64,000 nucleotides of DNA, taken from the NCBI GenBank assembly GCA_938049335.1, contig CALIYX010000024.1:1-64000 (forward strand), in the 5' to 3' direction. This document shows positions 8,932-16,892 of the stretch, one piece after another. Source of the DNA: an uncultured Clostridia bacterium. Lineage in GTDB: Bacteria; Bacillota; Clostridia; Peptostreptococcales; Anaerovoracaceae. The position numbers and the translations under genes are program-made. Position 1 is the first letter of the stretch, and each line of letters begins with the position of its first letter. A model generated the notes under the pieces. It saw only the letters and a list, made by a program, of their open reading frames with translations. It did no database searches and was not told the origin of the DNA.

Positions 8932-9900
8932 TTACTTTAATTTTCTTTCCTTATCAAAGAGTTCGCTTATCGATCCGTTATTGTGAACTCTCATCATAGC
9001 CTCTGCAAACAGATTTCCTACTGAAAGGAAACGCATCTTATCTAGGCGCTTCTCCTTTGGCATAGGAATTGTATTTAGAAGAACAAGCTCTGTTATTGCA
9101 GATTCCTCTAGTCTCTCTATCGCCGGTCCTGACAATACTGGATGAGTTGCGCATGCATAAACAGACTTTGCACCCATGTTCTTGATTGCATTAGCTGCAT
9201 TTGTCAGAGTTCCAGCTGTATCTATCATATCGTCGATAATGATACAGTTCTTATCATTTATGTCTCCGACAATGTTCATTATTTCGCTCTTATTTGGGCT
9301 AGGCCTTCTCTTATCAATAATAGCTATTGGACAGTTCAAATATTCAGCGAGGTTTCTAGCTCTTGTAACACTTCCGTGATCTGGAGAAACAACGCACACA
9401 TCTTCCATATTCTTATCTCCAAAGTACTTTGCAAGAATAGGCAGTCCAAGGAGATGATCTACTGGTATATTGAAGTATCCCTGAATCTGGTTTGCATGAA
9501 GATCCATTGTAAGCACTCTGTCAGCACCTGCAGCCACGATTAAATCAGCAACTAGCTTTGCTGTGATTGGATCTCTCGCCTTAGCCTTTCTATCCTGTCT
9601 TGCATATCCATAGTATGGAATAACTGCATTAATTCTACCAGCTGAAGCACGCTTCATAGCATCTATCATGATTAGAAGTTCCATCAGATTATCATTAACT
9701 GGCGCACATGTTGACTGTACGATATAAACGTCAACACCTCTTACTGTCTCTCCGATATTTACTGAAATTTCACCATCGCTGAATTTTTTAACATCTGCTT
9801 TTCCTAGTGGCTTACCCATCAGTGAAGCTATCTCTTCAGCAAGCTCGTTGTGTGAGTTACAAGTGAAAATCTTAAAATCTAAAAATGCGCCGTTTCTCAT
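8932..9900 (-). CDS. prs: Ribose-phosphate pyrophosphokinase
   Basis: A 322-residue PRPP synthase of the classical phosphate-activated type. It shows FSDGEISVNIGETVRG, the ATP-binding YYGYARQDRKAKARDPI flexible-loop region (catalytic K and R near residues 104-107), MDLHANQIQGYF and the PRPP-binding loop IIIDDMIDTAGTL near residue 222. It makes PRPP from ribose 5-phosphate and ATP for purine, pyrimidine, NAD, His and Trp synthesis. It follows glmU directly, the gcaD-prs order of Bacillus. The ATG at 9900 follows GGAG by 7 nt. Confidence 0.98.
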   Translation of the reverse strand: MRNGAFLDFKIFTCNSHNELAEEIASLMGKPLGKADVKKFSDGEISVNIGETVRGVDVYIVQSTCAPVNDNLMELLIMIDAMKRASAGRINAVIPYYGYARQDRKAKARDPITAKLVADLIVAAGADRVLTMDLHANQIQGYFNIPVDHLLGLPILAKYFGDKNMEDVCVVSPDHGSVTRARNLAEYLNCPIAIIDKRRPSPNKSEIMNIVGDINDKNCIIIDDMIDTAGTLTNAANAIKNMGAKSVYACATHPVLSGPAIERLEESAITELVLLNTIPMPKEKRLDKMRFLSVGNLFAEAMMRVHNNGSISELFDKERKLK

Positions 9901-9949
9901 TGGTATTCTCCTATTCTTTCTATGCTTTATTTTGATCTATCTATATGAA

Positions 9950-10642
9950 TTACTTTCTGTATAATCCTCTTTGGGTCGCCCAATTCTCTATGTTTTTCTG
10001 ACGAGCTCTGCCGACACTTAGTGCATCCTTTGGTACGTCCTTGGTCACTGTGCTTCCTGCAGCAATGTACGCTCCATCTCCTACATCCACTGGCGAAACT
10101 AGATTTACATTACATCCTATAAAGCATCCATCCCCAACTGTAGACCTATGCTTATTCTTACCATCGTAGTTAACAAATACTACACCGCAACCCAGGTTTA
10201 CATTCTCACCGATATCAGCATCACCTATGTATGTTAGATGAGCAGACTTGCTACCATTACCCATGCTTGCATTCTTGACCTCTACGAAGTCTCCGACCTT
10301 ACAAGCCTCACCTATAGTGCTGCCTGGTCTGATATATGCAAACGGGCCTACACTAGTATTGCTTCCAACTGAGCTATCTAGGATAACTGAATTGTCTATA
10401 CTTACATCATCTCCGATTGTGGCATTTACAATTCTGCTATTCTGCTCTATCTTGCAGTTCTTACCGATAACTGTGCTTCCCTCAAGTCTTACACATGGTC
10501 CAATCACAGTACCTTCGCCAATTCTGACATCCTCGTCTATGTAGACATTATCGATATCAAATATATCTACACCTGCCTCGATATGCTTTTCGGCTATCTT
10601 GCGCCATTTATCTTTTCTCTGCTTATACTCATTCATATTCAT
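9950..10642 (-). CDS. glmU: Stand-alone GlmU C-terminal acetyltransferase domain
   Basis: A 230-residue left-handed beta-helix protein made of hexapeptide repeats. It corresponds only to the C-terminal half of GlmU, glucosamine-1-phosphate N-acetyltransferase. The acetyl-transfer residues are intact: Arg in FAYIRPGS (about 105), Lys in FVEVKN (123), the catalytic base His in SAHLTYIGDA (135) and Asn/Lys in NYDGKNKH. The N-terminal uridyltransferase half (about 220 residues with a GTRMxS...K motif) is absent. The base before the start is 1 nt from the murC stop, so no coding room exists for it. It would make GlcNAc-1-phosphate, leaving UDP-GlcNAc formation to another protein. Confidence is high for the domain, lower for its use in the cell. 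Confidence 0.88.
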   Translation of the reverse strand: MNMNEYKQRKDKWRKIAEKHIEAGVDIFDIDNVYIDEDVRIGEGTVIGPCVRLEGSTVIGKNCKIEQNSRIVNATIGDDVSIDNSVILDSSVGSNTSVGPFAYIRPGSTIGEACKVGDFVEVKNASMGNGSKSAHLTYIGDADIGENVNLGCGVVFVNYDGKNKHRSTVGDGCFIGCNVNLVSPVDVGDGAYIAAGSTVTKDVPKDALSVGRARQKNIENWATQRGLYRK

Positions 10643-10643
10643 A

Positions 10644-12029
10644 TCAAGCCTGTCCTTTTTCTAAAATAATCTGTCCAACCTTGTATATGTCTCCAGCACC
10701 CATGGTGATGACTAGGTCATCGCACTCAGCCTCTGCAAGAACCTTGGATGCGATCTCATCAAAGTCCTTAATATAAACCACCTCAATCTCTGGATGTGCT
10801 AGTTTGATTCTCTCTGCGAGCTTATCTGAAGATATGTTATATATATCTTTTTCTCTAGCAGCATATATGTCAGTCAAAACGAGTATATCCGCACCCTTGA
10901 ATGAATCTATAAAATCATCAAATAGTGCCAGTGTACGCGTATATGTATGCGGTTGGAATAGACACCAAATTCTATTGTGCATCAAATTCTGAGCAGCTGA
11001 TAGAGTCGCCTTAATCTCAGTTGGATGATGTGCATAATCATCTACTACTGTAATATTGTCCTTAGCTTTTCCGATTATATCAAAGCGTCTCTTAGTTCCT
11101 GTGTAAAGCTTGAGCTCTCTTATAATATCCACAGATGCAACTCCTAGCTGATGACAGCATGCAAATGCAGCTGTAGCATTTAGGATATTATGCTCTCCTG
11201 GGACACTAAGCTCCATAGTTCCTTGCGGCTTGCCTCTATAGCTGATGTTAAATGATGGCATTCCGTTTGTGTCAAACTTAACATCTGAAATAGCATATGT
11301 ACAGCTTGGGTTATATCCGTATGTTATAGTCCCTTCTATATCCTTGATTATTCTGTTTATAAAAGGATTGGCATCGTAGGCTATGATGTTTCCGCCTGGC
11401 TTAATATTCTTGGCAAAGCTATCAAATGATCTGACGATATGTTCAATATCCTTAAAATAATCTAGATGGTCAGAATCTATATTTAGAATAACCTCGATAT
11501 AAGGCCTCAGACTCAAAAAGCTGTCTCTATACTCACAAGCCTCCGTCACAAAAAAAGAGCCATCGCCTACCTTATAGTTTCCGTCAATCTCACTAAGGTA
11601 TCCTCCGACAAGGATTGTAGGTTCCAGCTTATTCTTCTCTAATATAACAGAAACCATTGAGGTGGTAGTAGTCTTGCCATGAGTTCCACTTATCGCTATG
11701 CTGTTTGGATATTCATCCATAAGAAATCCCAGAATTTCGGCTCTTGATGCCGTTGGAATACCTAACTCCTTGGCTCTAACCATCTCCGGGTTTTCCTCTG
11801 CAATTGCTGCGGAATAAACTACTAAATCAGCGCCCTCAACATTCTCTGCCATGTGCTCTAAATATATTACCGCTCCAGTTTGTCTTAATCTATCTGTAAT
11901 GTCGGATTCCTTCATGTCTGAACCCGATACACTGTATCCTCTTGACAGCAGAATTTCTGCTATAGCAGAAAGCCCTATTCCCCCGATTCCGATACAATGG
12001 ATTTTTCTATATTTGCTTAAATCGATCAT
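10644..12029 (-). CDS. murC: UDP-N-acetylmuramate-L-alanine ligase
   Basis: A 461-residue Mur ligase. It has the N-terminal UDP-binding IHCIGIGGIGLSAIAE motif, the ATP-binding GTHGKTTTTSM near residue 117, the DDYAHHPTEI central-domain signature and GAGDIY near the C-terminus. These are characteristic of MurC among Mur ligases. It adds L-Ala to UDP-MurNAc in the cytoplasm. The ATG at 12029 is preferred over the adjacent TTG at 12032, because GGAGG lies 8 nt from the ATG and only 5 nt from the TTG. It begins a minus-strand run leading through glmU, prs, pth and mfd, and faces purR across a 115-bp divergent gap. Confidence 0.97.
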   Translation of the reverse strand: MIDLSKYRKIHCIGIGGIGLSAIAEILLSRGYSVSGSDMKESDITDRLRQTGAVIYLEHMAENVEGADLVVYSAAIAEENPEMVRAKELGIPTASRAEILGFLMDEYPNSIAISGTHGKTTTTSMVSVILEKNKLEPTILVGGYLSEIDGNYKVGDGSFFVTEACEYRDSFLSLRPYIEVILNIDSDHLDYFKDIEHIVRSFDSFAKNIKPGGNIIAYDANPFINRIIKDIEGTITYGYNPSCTYAISDVKFDTNGMPSFNISYRGKPQGTMELSVPGEHNILNATAAFACCHQLGVASVDIIRELKLYTGTKRRFDIIGKAKDNITVVDDYAHHPTEIKATLSAAQNLMHNRIWCLFQPHTYTRTLALFDDFIDSFKGADILVLTDIYAAREKDIYNISSDKLAERIKLAHPEIEVVYIKDFDEIASKVLAEAECDDLVITMGAGDIYKVGQIILEKGQA

Positions 12030-12092
12030 CAAAAAGACCTCCCTATTTAGGTAAGTGTATTATACCATATTTATGTTTGAAATGTGCCCTAA

Positions 12093-12121
12093 TTGACAAA
12101 AAATATAAAAACAAATATTAT
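12093..12121 (+). promoter_or_regulatory. Sigma-A-type promoter of purR
   Basis: TTGACA (12093-12098), a 17-bp A/T-only-like spacer and TATTAT (12116-12121) form a near-consensus housekeeping promoter. It lies 24 bp before the purR start codon. No PurBox is evident to me in the short leader. Confidence 0.8.
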
Positions 12122-12144
12122 ATATAGAAAGTTTGGAGGTGCGT

Positions 12145-12954
12145 ATGAAAAGAACAGAACGTGTCGGTGCAATGATTAAAATATTAACCGATTCACCTTG
12201 TAAGGTTTTCCCCTTGCAATTCTTTTGCGATTTATTTAATACAGCAAAATCTAGTGTTAGCGAAGACATATCTATCGCCTCTTCATCAGTGATGAGTACA
12301 GGTACAGGATATATAGAAACGATAGCAGGAGCAAAAGGCGGCGCTCGCTTTGTTCCAGATATAAGCGATGAGGAATTAATTAAGCTTCAGAACGAGCTTT
12401 GTGATAAACTCCGTGACCACAGCAGAATTCTAGCAGGTGACTTTCTTTACACATCAGATATATTCTTTGATGCAGCATTCACGGATAGGCTTGCATCCAT
12501 TTTTGTTCGAAAATTCAAGGACTCTGGTGCTGATTATGTAGCAACTGTAGAGACCAAGGGTATCCCCCTAGCTGCAAGCACAGCAAGAAAGCTCAATATA
12601 CCACTTGTTGTAATTCGACGCGAAGCAAAGGTTTCAGAAGGATCAACTGTAAGTATTAACTATTTTTCTGGATCATATGATAGAGTCCAGAAGATGTCTC
12701 TATCAAAGCGAGCTGTTACTCCAGGTTCAAAAGCTCTTGTAATCGACGATTTCATGCGTGGCGGTGGAAGCAGCCAGGGTATTCGCGATATACTTTCTGA
12801 ATTTGATGTTAGTGTTTGCGGAACCGGAATCGCTATTGCCTCACTCGAACCAAAAAAGAAGAGAATTGAAGATTTTTCCTCAATTGTATACCTGGGTGAA
12901 GTATCTCAAGACGCTCAAATTGTAAGGGTTGAGCCGAATTATCTGATGTTTTAG
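12145..12954 (+). CDS. purR: Pur operon repressor PurR
   Basis: A 269-residue PurR. An N-terminal winged helix (VGAMIKILTDSP..., about residues 6-70) is followed by a phosphoribosyltransferase-like effector domain with the PRPP loop ALVIDDFMRGGGSS near residue 200. In Bacillota PurR binds paired PurBoxes upstream of purine genes, and PRPP relieves the repression. Here it faces murC and is followed by spoVG, as in Bacillus purR-(yabJ)-spoVG. The ATG at 12145 is chosen because GGAGG stands 5 nt upstream; an in-frame TTG at 12133 overlaps that ribosome site. Proximity to prs is consistent with PRPP-linked control. Confidence 0.95.
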   Translation: MKRTERVGAMIKILTDSPCKVFPLQFFCDLFNTAKSSVSEDISIASSSVMSTGTGYIETIAGAKGGARFVPDISDEELIKLQNELCDKLRDHSRILAGDFLYTSDIFFDAAFTDRLASIFVRKFKDSGADYVATVETKGIPLAASTARKLNIPLVVIRREAKVSEGSTVSINYFSGSYDRVQKMSLSKRAVTPGSKALVIDDFMRGGGSSQGIRDILSEFDVSVCGTGIAIASLEPKKKRIEDFSSIVYLGEVSQDAQIVRVEPNYLMF

Positions 12955-12962
12955 AAAAGATA

Positions 12963-12991
12963 TTGCCTTTCTGAATTCTTTGAAGTATAAT
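12963..12991 (+). promoter_or_regulatory. Promoter of spoVG
   Basis: TTGCCT (12963-12968), a 17-bp spacer and a perfect TATAAT (12986-12991) precede spoVG by 41 bp. It looks like a sigma-A promoter. Bacillus spoVG uses sigma-H, but I see no convincing sigma-H element here. Confidence 0.65.
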
Positions 12992-13032
12992 AAGTATATA
13001 TACTTTTTGGGTCATTTGAGGAAGGTGGTAAC

Positions 13033-13314
13033 ATGCAAATTACAGATGTACGCATTCGAAAGATCAATGTAGAAGGCAAAATGAGAGCCGTAGCATCCGT
13101 AACATTTGACAATGAGTTCGTAGTACACGACATCAAAGTCATTGACGGACAGAATGGGTTATTCGTTGCTATGCCAAGTAGAAAGATGGGAGATGGAGAC
13201 TTCAGAGACATAGCTCATCCTCTTGCTTCAGACGTTCGTAATAGAATTAAAGATGCAATCTTTGAGGCATATGACAAATTACCAGAAGGCGAAGGCATGA
13301 CAACTGAGTATTAG
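13033..13314 (+). CDS. spoVG: SpoVG family RNA/DNA-binding regulator
   Basis: A 93-residue SpoVG. It opens MQITDVRIRKI and has the conserved MRAVASVTFDNEFVVHDIKV, the FVAMPSRKM motif and AHPLASDVRNRI. SpoVG is a small site-specific nucleic-acid-binding protein affecting septation, virulence genes or RNA regulation in Gram-positives, and is found in non-sporulating species too. Its presence therefore does not prove sporulation. AAGGTGG lies 6-7 nt before the ATG. It ends before a bidirectional terminator shared with pyk. Confidence 0.96.
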   Translation: MQITDVRIRKINVEGKMRAVASVTFDNEFVVHDIKVIDGQNGLFVAMPSRKMGDGDFRDIAHPLASDVRNRIKDAIFEAYDKLPEGEGMTTEY

Positions 13315-13417
13315 GCATAGCATAACACATTACTTAAACGAATGGAAAAGGTCCTCTTAAGAGTGTTTCACGTCATTTAAATCCTTCATTTCAGACGTGT
13401 CATCAAAAGGGGTGATG

Positions 13418-13466
13418 AAAAAAACGACCAAATGAGTTTACTCAAATGGTCGTTTTCTTTTTGCTT
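13418..13466. terminator. Bidirectional terminator between spoVG and pyk
   Basis: The arms AAAACGACCA (13421-13430) and TGGTCGTTTT (13447-13456) pair, with an inner TGAG/CTCA stem separated by an A-A internal loop. A T-run follows on the plus strand and an A-run precedes it, giving a T-run on the minus strand. It can end both the convergent spoVG and pyk transcripts. Confidence 0.85.
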
Positions 13467-13467
13467 T

Positions 13468-14901
13468 TTATTTGTAGTCCTGATGCGCAGCAATTACCCT
13501 AACCATATTAGACTTACTACCCTTTTCTACTGGAAGTCCAGCAGTCACAACTAGCTTACTGCCCTCTTCTACTAGACCACTTCTTACAGCTTCTGAAGCA
13601 AACCAATCAAACAGCTCTTCAACTTCTGCACTATAATTTGCTTTGATTGGAACGACTCCCCACATCATCGCCATTTGATGATATGCCTTTATGTAAGGCG
13701 TTGCACCTATTATCATCTTTGCTGGTCTAAACTTCGACATTCTTGATGCCGTATATCCTGAGTTTGTTGCAGCCATTATTCCTGCTGCATTTATATCTTC
13801 AGCTAAAGTGCAGGCAGCATGCGCTACAGCATTTGTTACATCTCTTTTATTCATTTCGTGCCAAACTCTATCTTCATGATAGTTTGTTTCGTTATCAGCT
13901 TCAGCCTGCTCCGCTACCTTTGCCATAACCTCTACAGCTTCAACTGGATATTTACCAGCTGCTGTTTCTCCTGAAAGCATCACAGCTGAGGTTCCGTCGT
14001 AAACTGCATTTGCAACATCAGTAATCTCAGCACGTGTTGGCACTGGATTTTCGACCATGGACTCTAGCATCTGTGTAGCTGTTATGGCTATTTTACCGCT
14101 CTCTAGGCATCTCTTTATTATCCTCTTTTGGATTCCTGGAAGGCGCTCAAAAGCAAGTTCTACACCCATATCACCTCTTGCTATCATTATTCCATCTACC
14201 TTAGGAAGAATGTGCTCAAAGTTATCAACACCCTGAGCGCTCTCTATCTTTGCTATTATCTTGATATCCTTACCGCCATTATCGTTAAGAAGCTTTCTAA
14301 GTTCCTCAACATCCTCCTGCATTCTAACAAAAGAAGCCGCAATATAGTCGACATCCTCCTCAATTCCAAAAAGAATGTCGCTTCTGTCCTGCTCTCCTAT
14401 ATACTCCATTCCAAGGTCAACATTTGGAATATTTACACCCTTGTGGTTGCTTACGTTTCCACCGTGAACCACTCTAGTTAAGATATCAGTTTCCGTCTTT
14501 GATATAACAGAGAGTACAATCATTCCATCATCAATCAAAATCTTGTCACCCTCTCTAACCATGTTAGGAAGTCTTTCGTATGTTGTTGCAACTATTGAAC
14601 TTGTACCTTCGACATCTCTTGATGTGAGTGTGAATTCCTGACCGTCTTCTAAAAACTCTTTTCCGTTAACGAAATCTTTGAGTCTGATTTCCGGTCCCTT
14701 TGTATCGAGCATAACAGCTGCCGGCATATCTAGTTTATCTCTAACCTTCCTGAAAGTTTCTATCGTCTTGTGGTGCTGCTCGTGCGTGCCATGTGAAAAG
14801 TTCACCCTTGCGACATTCATGCCTGATAGCAACATTTTCTTTATGGTTTCTTCATTGTTTGAAGAAGGTCCGAGTGTACATACAATCTTTGTTTTTCTCA
14901 T
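13468..14901 (-). CDS. pyk: Pyruvate kinase
   Basis: A 477-residue pyruvate kinase. It shows KTKIVCTLGPSS at the N-terminus, NFSHG, LDTKGPEIR, the catalytic-Lys region IIAKIESAQGVDNFE, MIARGDMGVE and MLSGETAAGKYPVEAV. It transfers phosphate from PEP to ADP in the last step of glycolysis. The protein lacks the extra C-terminal PEP-utiliser domain found in Bacillus enzymes. ATG 14901 is used because AAAGGTG lies 5-8 nt upstream; a GTG at 14910 overlaps that site. It is a single-gene unit with its own promoter and terminator. Confidence 0.98.
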   Translation of the reverse strand: MRKTKIVCTLGPSSNNEETIKKMLLSGMNVARVNFSHGTHEQHHKTIETFRKVRDKLDMPAAVMLDTKGPEIRLKDFVNGKEFLEDGQEFTLTSRDVEGTSSIVATTYERLPNMVREGDKILIDDGMIVLSVISKTETDILTRVVHGGNVSNHKGVNIPNVDLGMEYIGEQDRSDILFGIEEDVDYIAASFVRMQEDVEELRKLLNDNGGKDIKIIAKIESAQGVDNFEHILPKVDGIMIARGDMGVELAFERLPGIQKRIIKRCLESGKIAITATQMLESMVENPVPTRAEITDVANAVYDGTSAVMLSGETAAGKYPVEAVEVMAKVAEQAEADNETNYHEDRVWHEMNKRDVTNAVAHAACTLAEDINAAGIMAATNSGYTASRMSKFRPAKMIIGATPYIKAYHQMAMMWGVVPIKANYSAEVEELFDWFASEAVRSGLVEEGSKLVVTAGLPVEKGSKSNMVRVIAAHQDYK

Positions 14902-14938
14902 TTTACACACCTTTCACTTAATCACATTATATATACCT

Positions 14939-14967
14939 ATTATATGACCAATGTGCATCTTTTTCAA
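14939..14967 (-). promoter_or_regulatory. Promoter of pyk
   Basis: On the minus strand, TTGAAA (14967-14962), 17 bp and TATAAT (14944-14939) lie 37 bp before the pyk start codon. This is a good housekeeping promoter. Confidence 0.8.
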
Positions 14968-15011
14968 ACTCTATCCCATAGCAGTTTCATTATATCTTGC
15001 TTAACTTTTTC

Positions 15012-15041
15012 TTACATAAATAATCAGCTTTATGCTATAAT
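15012..15041 (+). promoter_or_regulatory. Extended -10 promoter of the BFD-like gene
   Basis: A perfect TATAAT (15036-15041) is preceded by TGC, an extended -10. The -35 candidate TTACAT (15012-15017) is weak with an 18-bp spacer. The start codon of the small Fe-S gene is about 60 bp downstream. Confidence 0.6.
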
Positions 15042-15103
15042 ATGTGCTACTATTTGTATTTTATGGGTAGATATATAATATAGTAAATGAAATGAGGGAA
15101 ATT

Positions 15104-15310
15104 ATGGACACACTAGATAAATCAAGTCGCGACTACGAAATTTGCCTTTGCAAAAAACGTAACAGAGGCTACGTAGAAGATCTAATTAAAGAAAAGAACA
15201 TCAAGACTCTTAAGGAGCTATGTGAAGTCGGTGACATCGGTAATGTATGCGGTGGCTGCCGTGAAGACCTTGACATGGTCCTCGAAGAAGTTTTGAACGG
15301 CGACGTTTAA
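15104..15310 (+). CDS. BFD-like [2Fe-2S]-binding domain protein
   Basis: A 68-residue protein that is essentially one bacterioferritin-associated-ferredoxin (Fer2_BFD) domain. Cys pairs appear as CLC near residue 14 and CGGC near residue 50, the C-x-C...C-x2-C pattern that holds a [2Fe-2S] cluster in this fold. Stand-alone copies are common in Clostridia and are often electron carriers or metallocofactor partners, but the partner here is unknown. ATG 15104 is chosen because GAGGG stands 6 nt upstream; the ATG at 15092 overlaps that site. It is monocistronic, with a promoter and a terminator. Confidence 0.88.
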   Translation: MDTLDKSSRDYEICLCKKRNRGYVEDLIKEKNIKTLKELCEVGDIGNVCGGCREDLDMVLEEVLNGDV

Positions 15311-15336
15311 GAAAGGTTCTTAAATCAAAACGAGAC

Positions 15337-15367
15337 AAACTCCCTGCTTTACATCAGGGAGTTTTTT
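15337..15367 (+). terminator. Terminator of the BFD-like gene
   Basis: AAACTCCCTG (15337-15346) pairs with CAGGGAGTTT (15355-15364), followed by T residues on the plus strand. It lies 27 bp after the stop codon. Confidence 0.9.
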
Positions 15368-15373
15368 GCATAT

Positions 15374-15403
15374 AAAAAAACCGTTGAAATCAACGGTTTT
15401 TTA
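15374..15403 (-). terminator. Terminator of the tRNA operon
   Basis: AAAAACCGTTG (about 15376-15386) pairs with CAACGGTTTTT (15391-15401). On the minus strand the hairpin is followed by a T-run, right after the last tRNA gene. Being A/T-symmetric, it may also act on the plus strand as back-up to the neighbouring terminator. Confidence 0.85.
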
Positions 15404-15405
15404 TT

Positions 15406-15480
15406 TGGCTAGGGTAGCAGGATTCGAACCTGCGCATGACGGAATCAGAATCCGTTGCCTTACCGCTTGGCGATACCCCA
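15406..15480 (-). tRNA. tRNA-Gln (CTG)
   Basis: A 75-nt cloverleaf with encoded CCA. The anticodon stem ACGGA/TCCGT encloses loop TTCTGAT, giving anticodon CTG. The acceptor arms TGGGGTA/TACCCTA and the T loop GTTCGAATC are canonical. It is the last gene of a six-tRNA operon. Anticodon CTG reads only CAG, so a TTG tRNA is needed elsewhere. Confidence 0.96.
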
Positions 15481-15485
15481 ACGAT

Positions 15486-15560
<75 letters not shown>

Positions 15561-15568
15561 GAATTATA

Positions 15569-15645
15569 TGGGGTGGATAGTGGGATTCGAACCCACGCAT
15601 ACAGGAGCCACAACCCTGGGTCTTAACCACTTGACGATACCCACC
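15569..15645 (-). tRNA. tRNA-His (GTG)
   Basis: The anticodon loop TTGTGGC gives GTG. The extra 5' G (G-1) pairs with C73, making the 8-bp acceptor stem that is the histidyl-tRNA synthetase identity element; this supports starting at 15645. CCA is encoded. Confidence 0.96.
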
Positions 15646-15668
15646 ATATTGGCTTATAAATATAAAAA

Positions 15669-15745
15669 TGGCGACCTGGAACGGGCTCGAACCGTCGACC
15701 TCCAGCGTGACAGGCTGGCATTCTAACCAACTGAACTACCAGGCC
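15669..15745 (-). tRNA. tRNA-Asp (GTC)
   Basis: A 77-nt tRNA. The anticodon stem CCAGC/GCTGG holds loop CTGTCAC, anticodon GTC. The acceptor GGCCTGG pairs with CCAGGTC with one G-T, and the discriminator is G. CCA is encoded. Confidence 0.96.
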
Positions 15746-15752
15746 GCAATAA

Positions 15753-15828
15753 TGGTGGGCGTTATAGGGCTCGAACCTATGACCCCCTGCTTGTAAGGCA
15801 GGTGCTCTCCCAGCTGAGCTAAACGCCC
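15753..15828 (-). tRNA. tRNA-Val (TAC)
   Basis: A 76-nt tRNA. The anticodon stem CCTGC/GCAGG holds loop CTTACAA, anticodon TAC. The acceptor GGGCGTT pairs fully with AACGCCC; the discriminator is A and CCA is encoded. Confidence 0.97.
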
Positions 15829-15832
15829 ACAA

Positions 15833-15909
15833 TGGTAGCGGCGAGTGGAGTCGAACCACCGACCTTCCGGGTATGAACCGGACGCTCTAGCCAACTAAGC
15901 TACACCGCC
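15833..15909 (-). tRNA. tRNA-Met (CAT), elongator type
   Basis: The anticodon loop TTCATAC gives CAT. The acceptor begins G1 and pairs with T72, and the anticodon stem lacks the three consecutive G-C pairs of initiator tRNA, so this is the elongator. It is the first gene of the cluster after the promoter. A tRNA-Ile with modified CAT anticodon is unlikely from the overall similarity to elongator Met sequences. Confidence 0.93.
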
Positions 15910-15936
15910 ATATTGTGCAAAATCACTGCAAGGAAT

Positions 15937-15965
15937 ATATTATCAAACACCATCATAAATGTCAA
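15937..15965 (-). promoter_or_regulatory. Promoter of the six-tRNA operon
   Basis: On the minus strand, a perfect TTGACA (15965-15960), 17 bp and TAATAT (15942-15937) start transcription about 20 bp before tRNA-Met. The -10 is the same TAATAT as in the rRNA promoters. Confidence 0.85.
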
Positions 15966-16072
15966 TATCTTTTTATTATATATTTTATGATTAAAACGGC
16001 TCATCTTTCTATAATTTTTAGCTAGGCCATTTCGCTTTGATGTAAATATATCAAATAAAAACAAGCTATGAA

Positions 16073-16101
16073 TTGAATTAAATGCACATTTCTAATATAA
16101 T
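16073..16101 (+). promoter_or_regulatory. Promoter of lgt-ychF
   Basis: TTGAAT (16073-16078), 17 bp and TATAAT (16096-16101) lie 26 bp before the lgt start codon. Confidence 0.75.
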
Positions 16102-16127
16102 AGTAAAGATATATGAAAGGAGTTTTT

Positions 16128-16871
16128 ATGCAAGCACCAAATCCGATTGCATTTACAATCGCAGGTATTGATGTAAGATGGTACGGTATTTTAATCGGCA
16201 TTGCCTTTCTGCTAGCGATATATATAAGCTATCGCAGGGCACCTCGCTTTGATATCATACAAGACGACATCTTGGATCTAACGATATTTCTAATCCCCTT
16301 CTCCATCATAGGAGCAAGAGCATATTATGTCATATTTAGCTATGATAACTATCGTGGCGACTTTATACAGATGCTTAATATTCGTGCTGGAGGACTCGCA
16401 ATCCACGGCGGAATAATCGCAGGAGTCATAGTCTCATATTTAGTAGCTAAACATAAGAAAATAAAGTTCTCCAATTTAGCAGATTTGATTATGCCGCAGG
16501 TAGCACTAGCTCAGGCAATAGGCAGATGGGGAAACTTTTTTAACTCAGAGGCGCATGGTGGCCCAACCGACCTTCCTTGGGCAATTACAGTTTACGGAGA
16601 AAAGGTACATCCGACCTTCCTTTACGAATCGATATGGTGCCTTTTGATATTCATCTTCCTTGTATCCATTTCAAATAAGAGAAAGTTTGATGGACAGATT
16701 GCTCTGCTCTACGCTATGCTTTACTCATTTGAGAGATTTTGGGTTGAAGGACTAAGAACCGATAGCCTTATGATTGGTCATTTTAGACAGGCGCAGGTTT
16801 TGAGTCTTGTTGTCTTTGTTATAGCACTTGCTACTTACATCTATCAAATGAAAAAATATAAGAAACAATAA
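16128..16871 (+). CDS. lgt: Prolipoprotein diacylglyceryl transferase
   Basis: A 247-residue integral membrane enzyme with about seven hydrophobic segments. It has the Lgt signature GRWGNFFNSEAHGGPT near residue 130, HGGIIAGV near 98 and the essential Arg/His region RAYYVIF. It transfers diacylglycerol from phosphatidylglycerol to the lipobox cysteine of prolipoproteins. ATG 16128 is used: AAAGGAG lies 5 nt upstream and itself overlaps an upstream in-frame ATG at 16113. It is followed by ychF after 21 bp. Confidence 0.96.
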   Translation: MQAPNPIAFTIAGIDVRWYGILIGIAFLLAIYISYRRAPRFDIIQDDILDLTIFLIPFSIIGARAYYVIFSYDNYRGDFIQMLNIRAGGLAIHGGIIAGVIVSYLVAKHKKIKFSNLADLIMPQVALAQAIGRWGNFFNSEAHGGPTDLPWAITVYGEKVHPTFLYESIWCLLIFIFLVSISNKRKFDGQIALLYAMLYSFERFWVEGLRTDSLMIGHFRQAQVLSLVVFVIALATYIYQMKKYKKQ

Positions 16872-16892
16872 TCATTTTATGAGGAGAATACA

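Noticed and set aside
10645..11300. Frameshift that might have removed the N-terminal half of glmU
   Set aside because: The DNA upstream of the glmU start is intact murC in its own frame, so there is no remnant of a uridyltransferase domain.
12060..12269. Short minus-strand frame overlapping the purR start and its promoter
   Set aside because: It overlaps the strong purR promoter and the first codons; no ribosome site or conserved motif.
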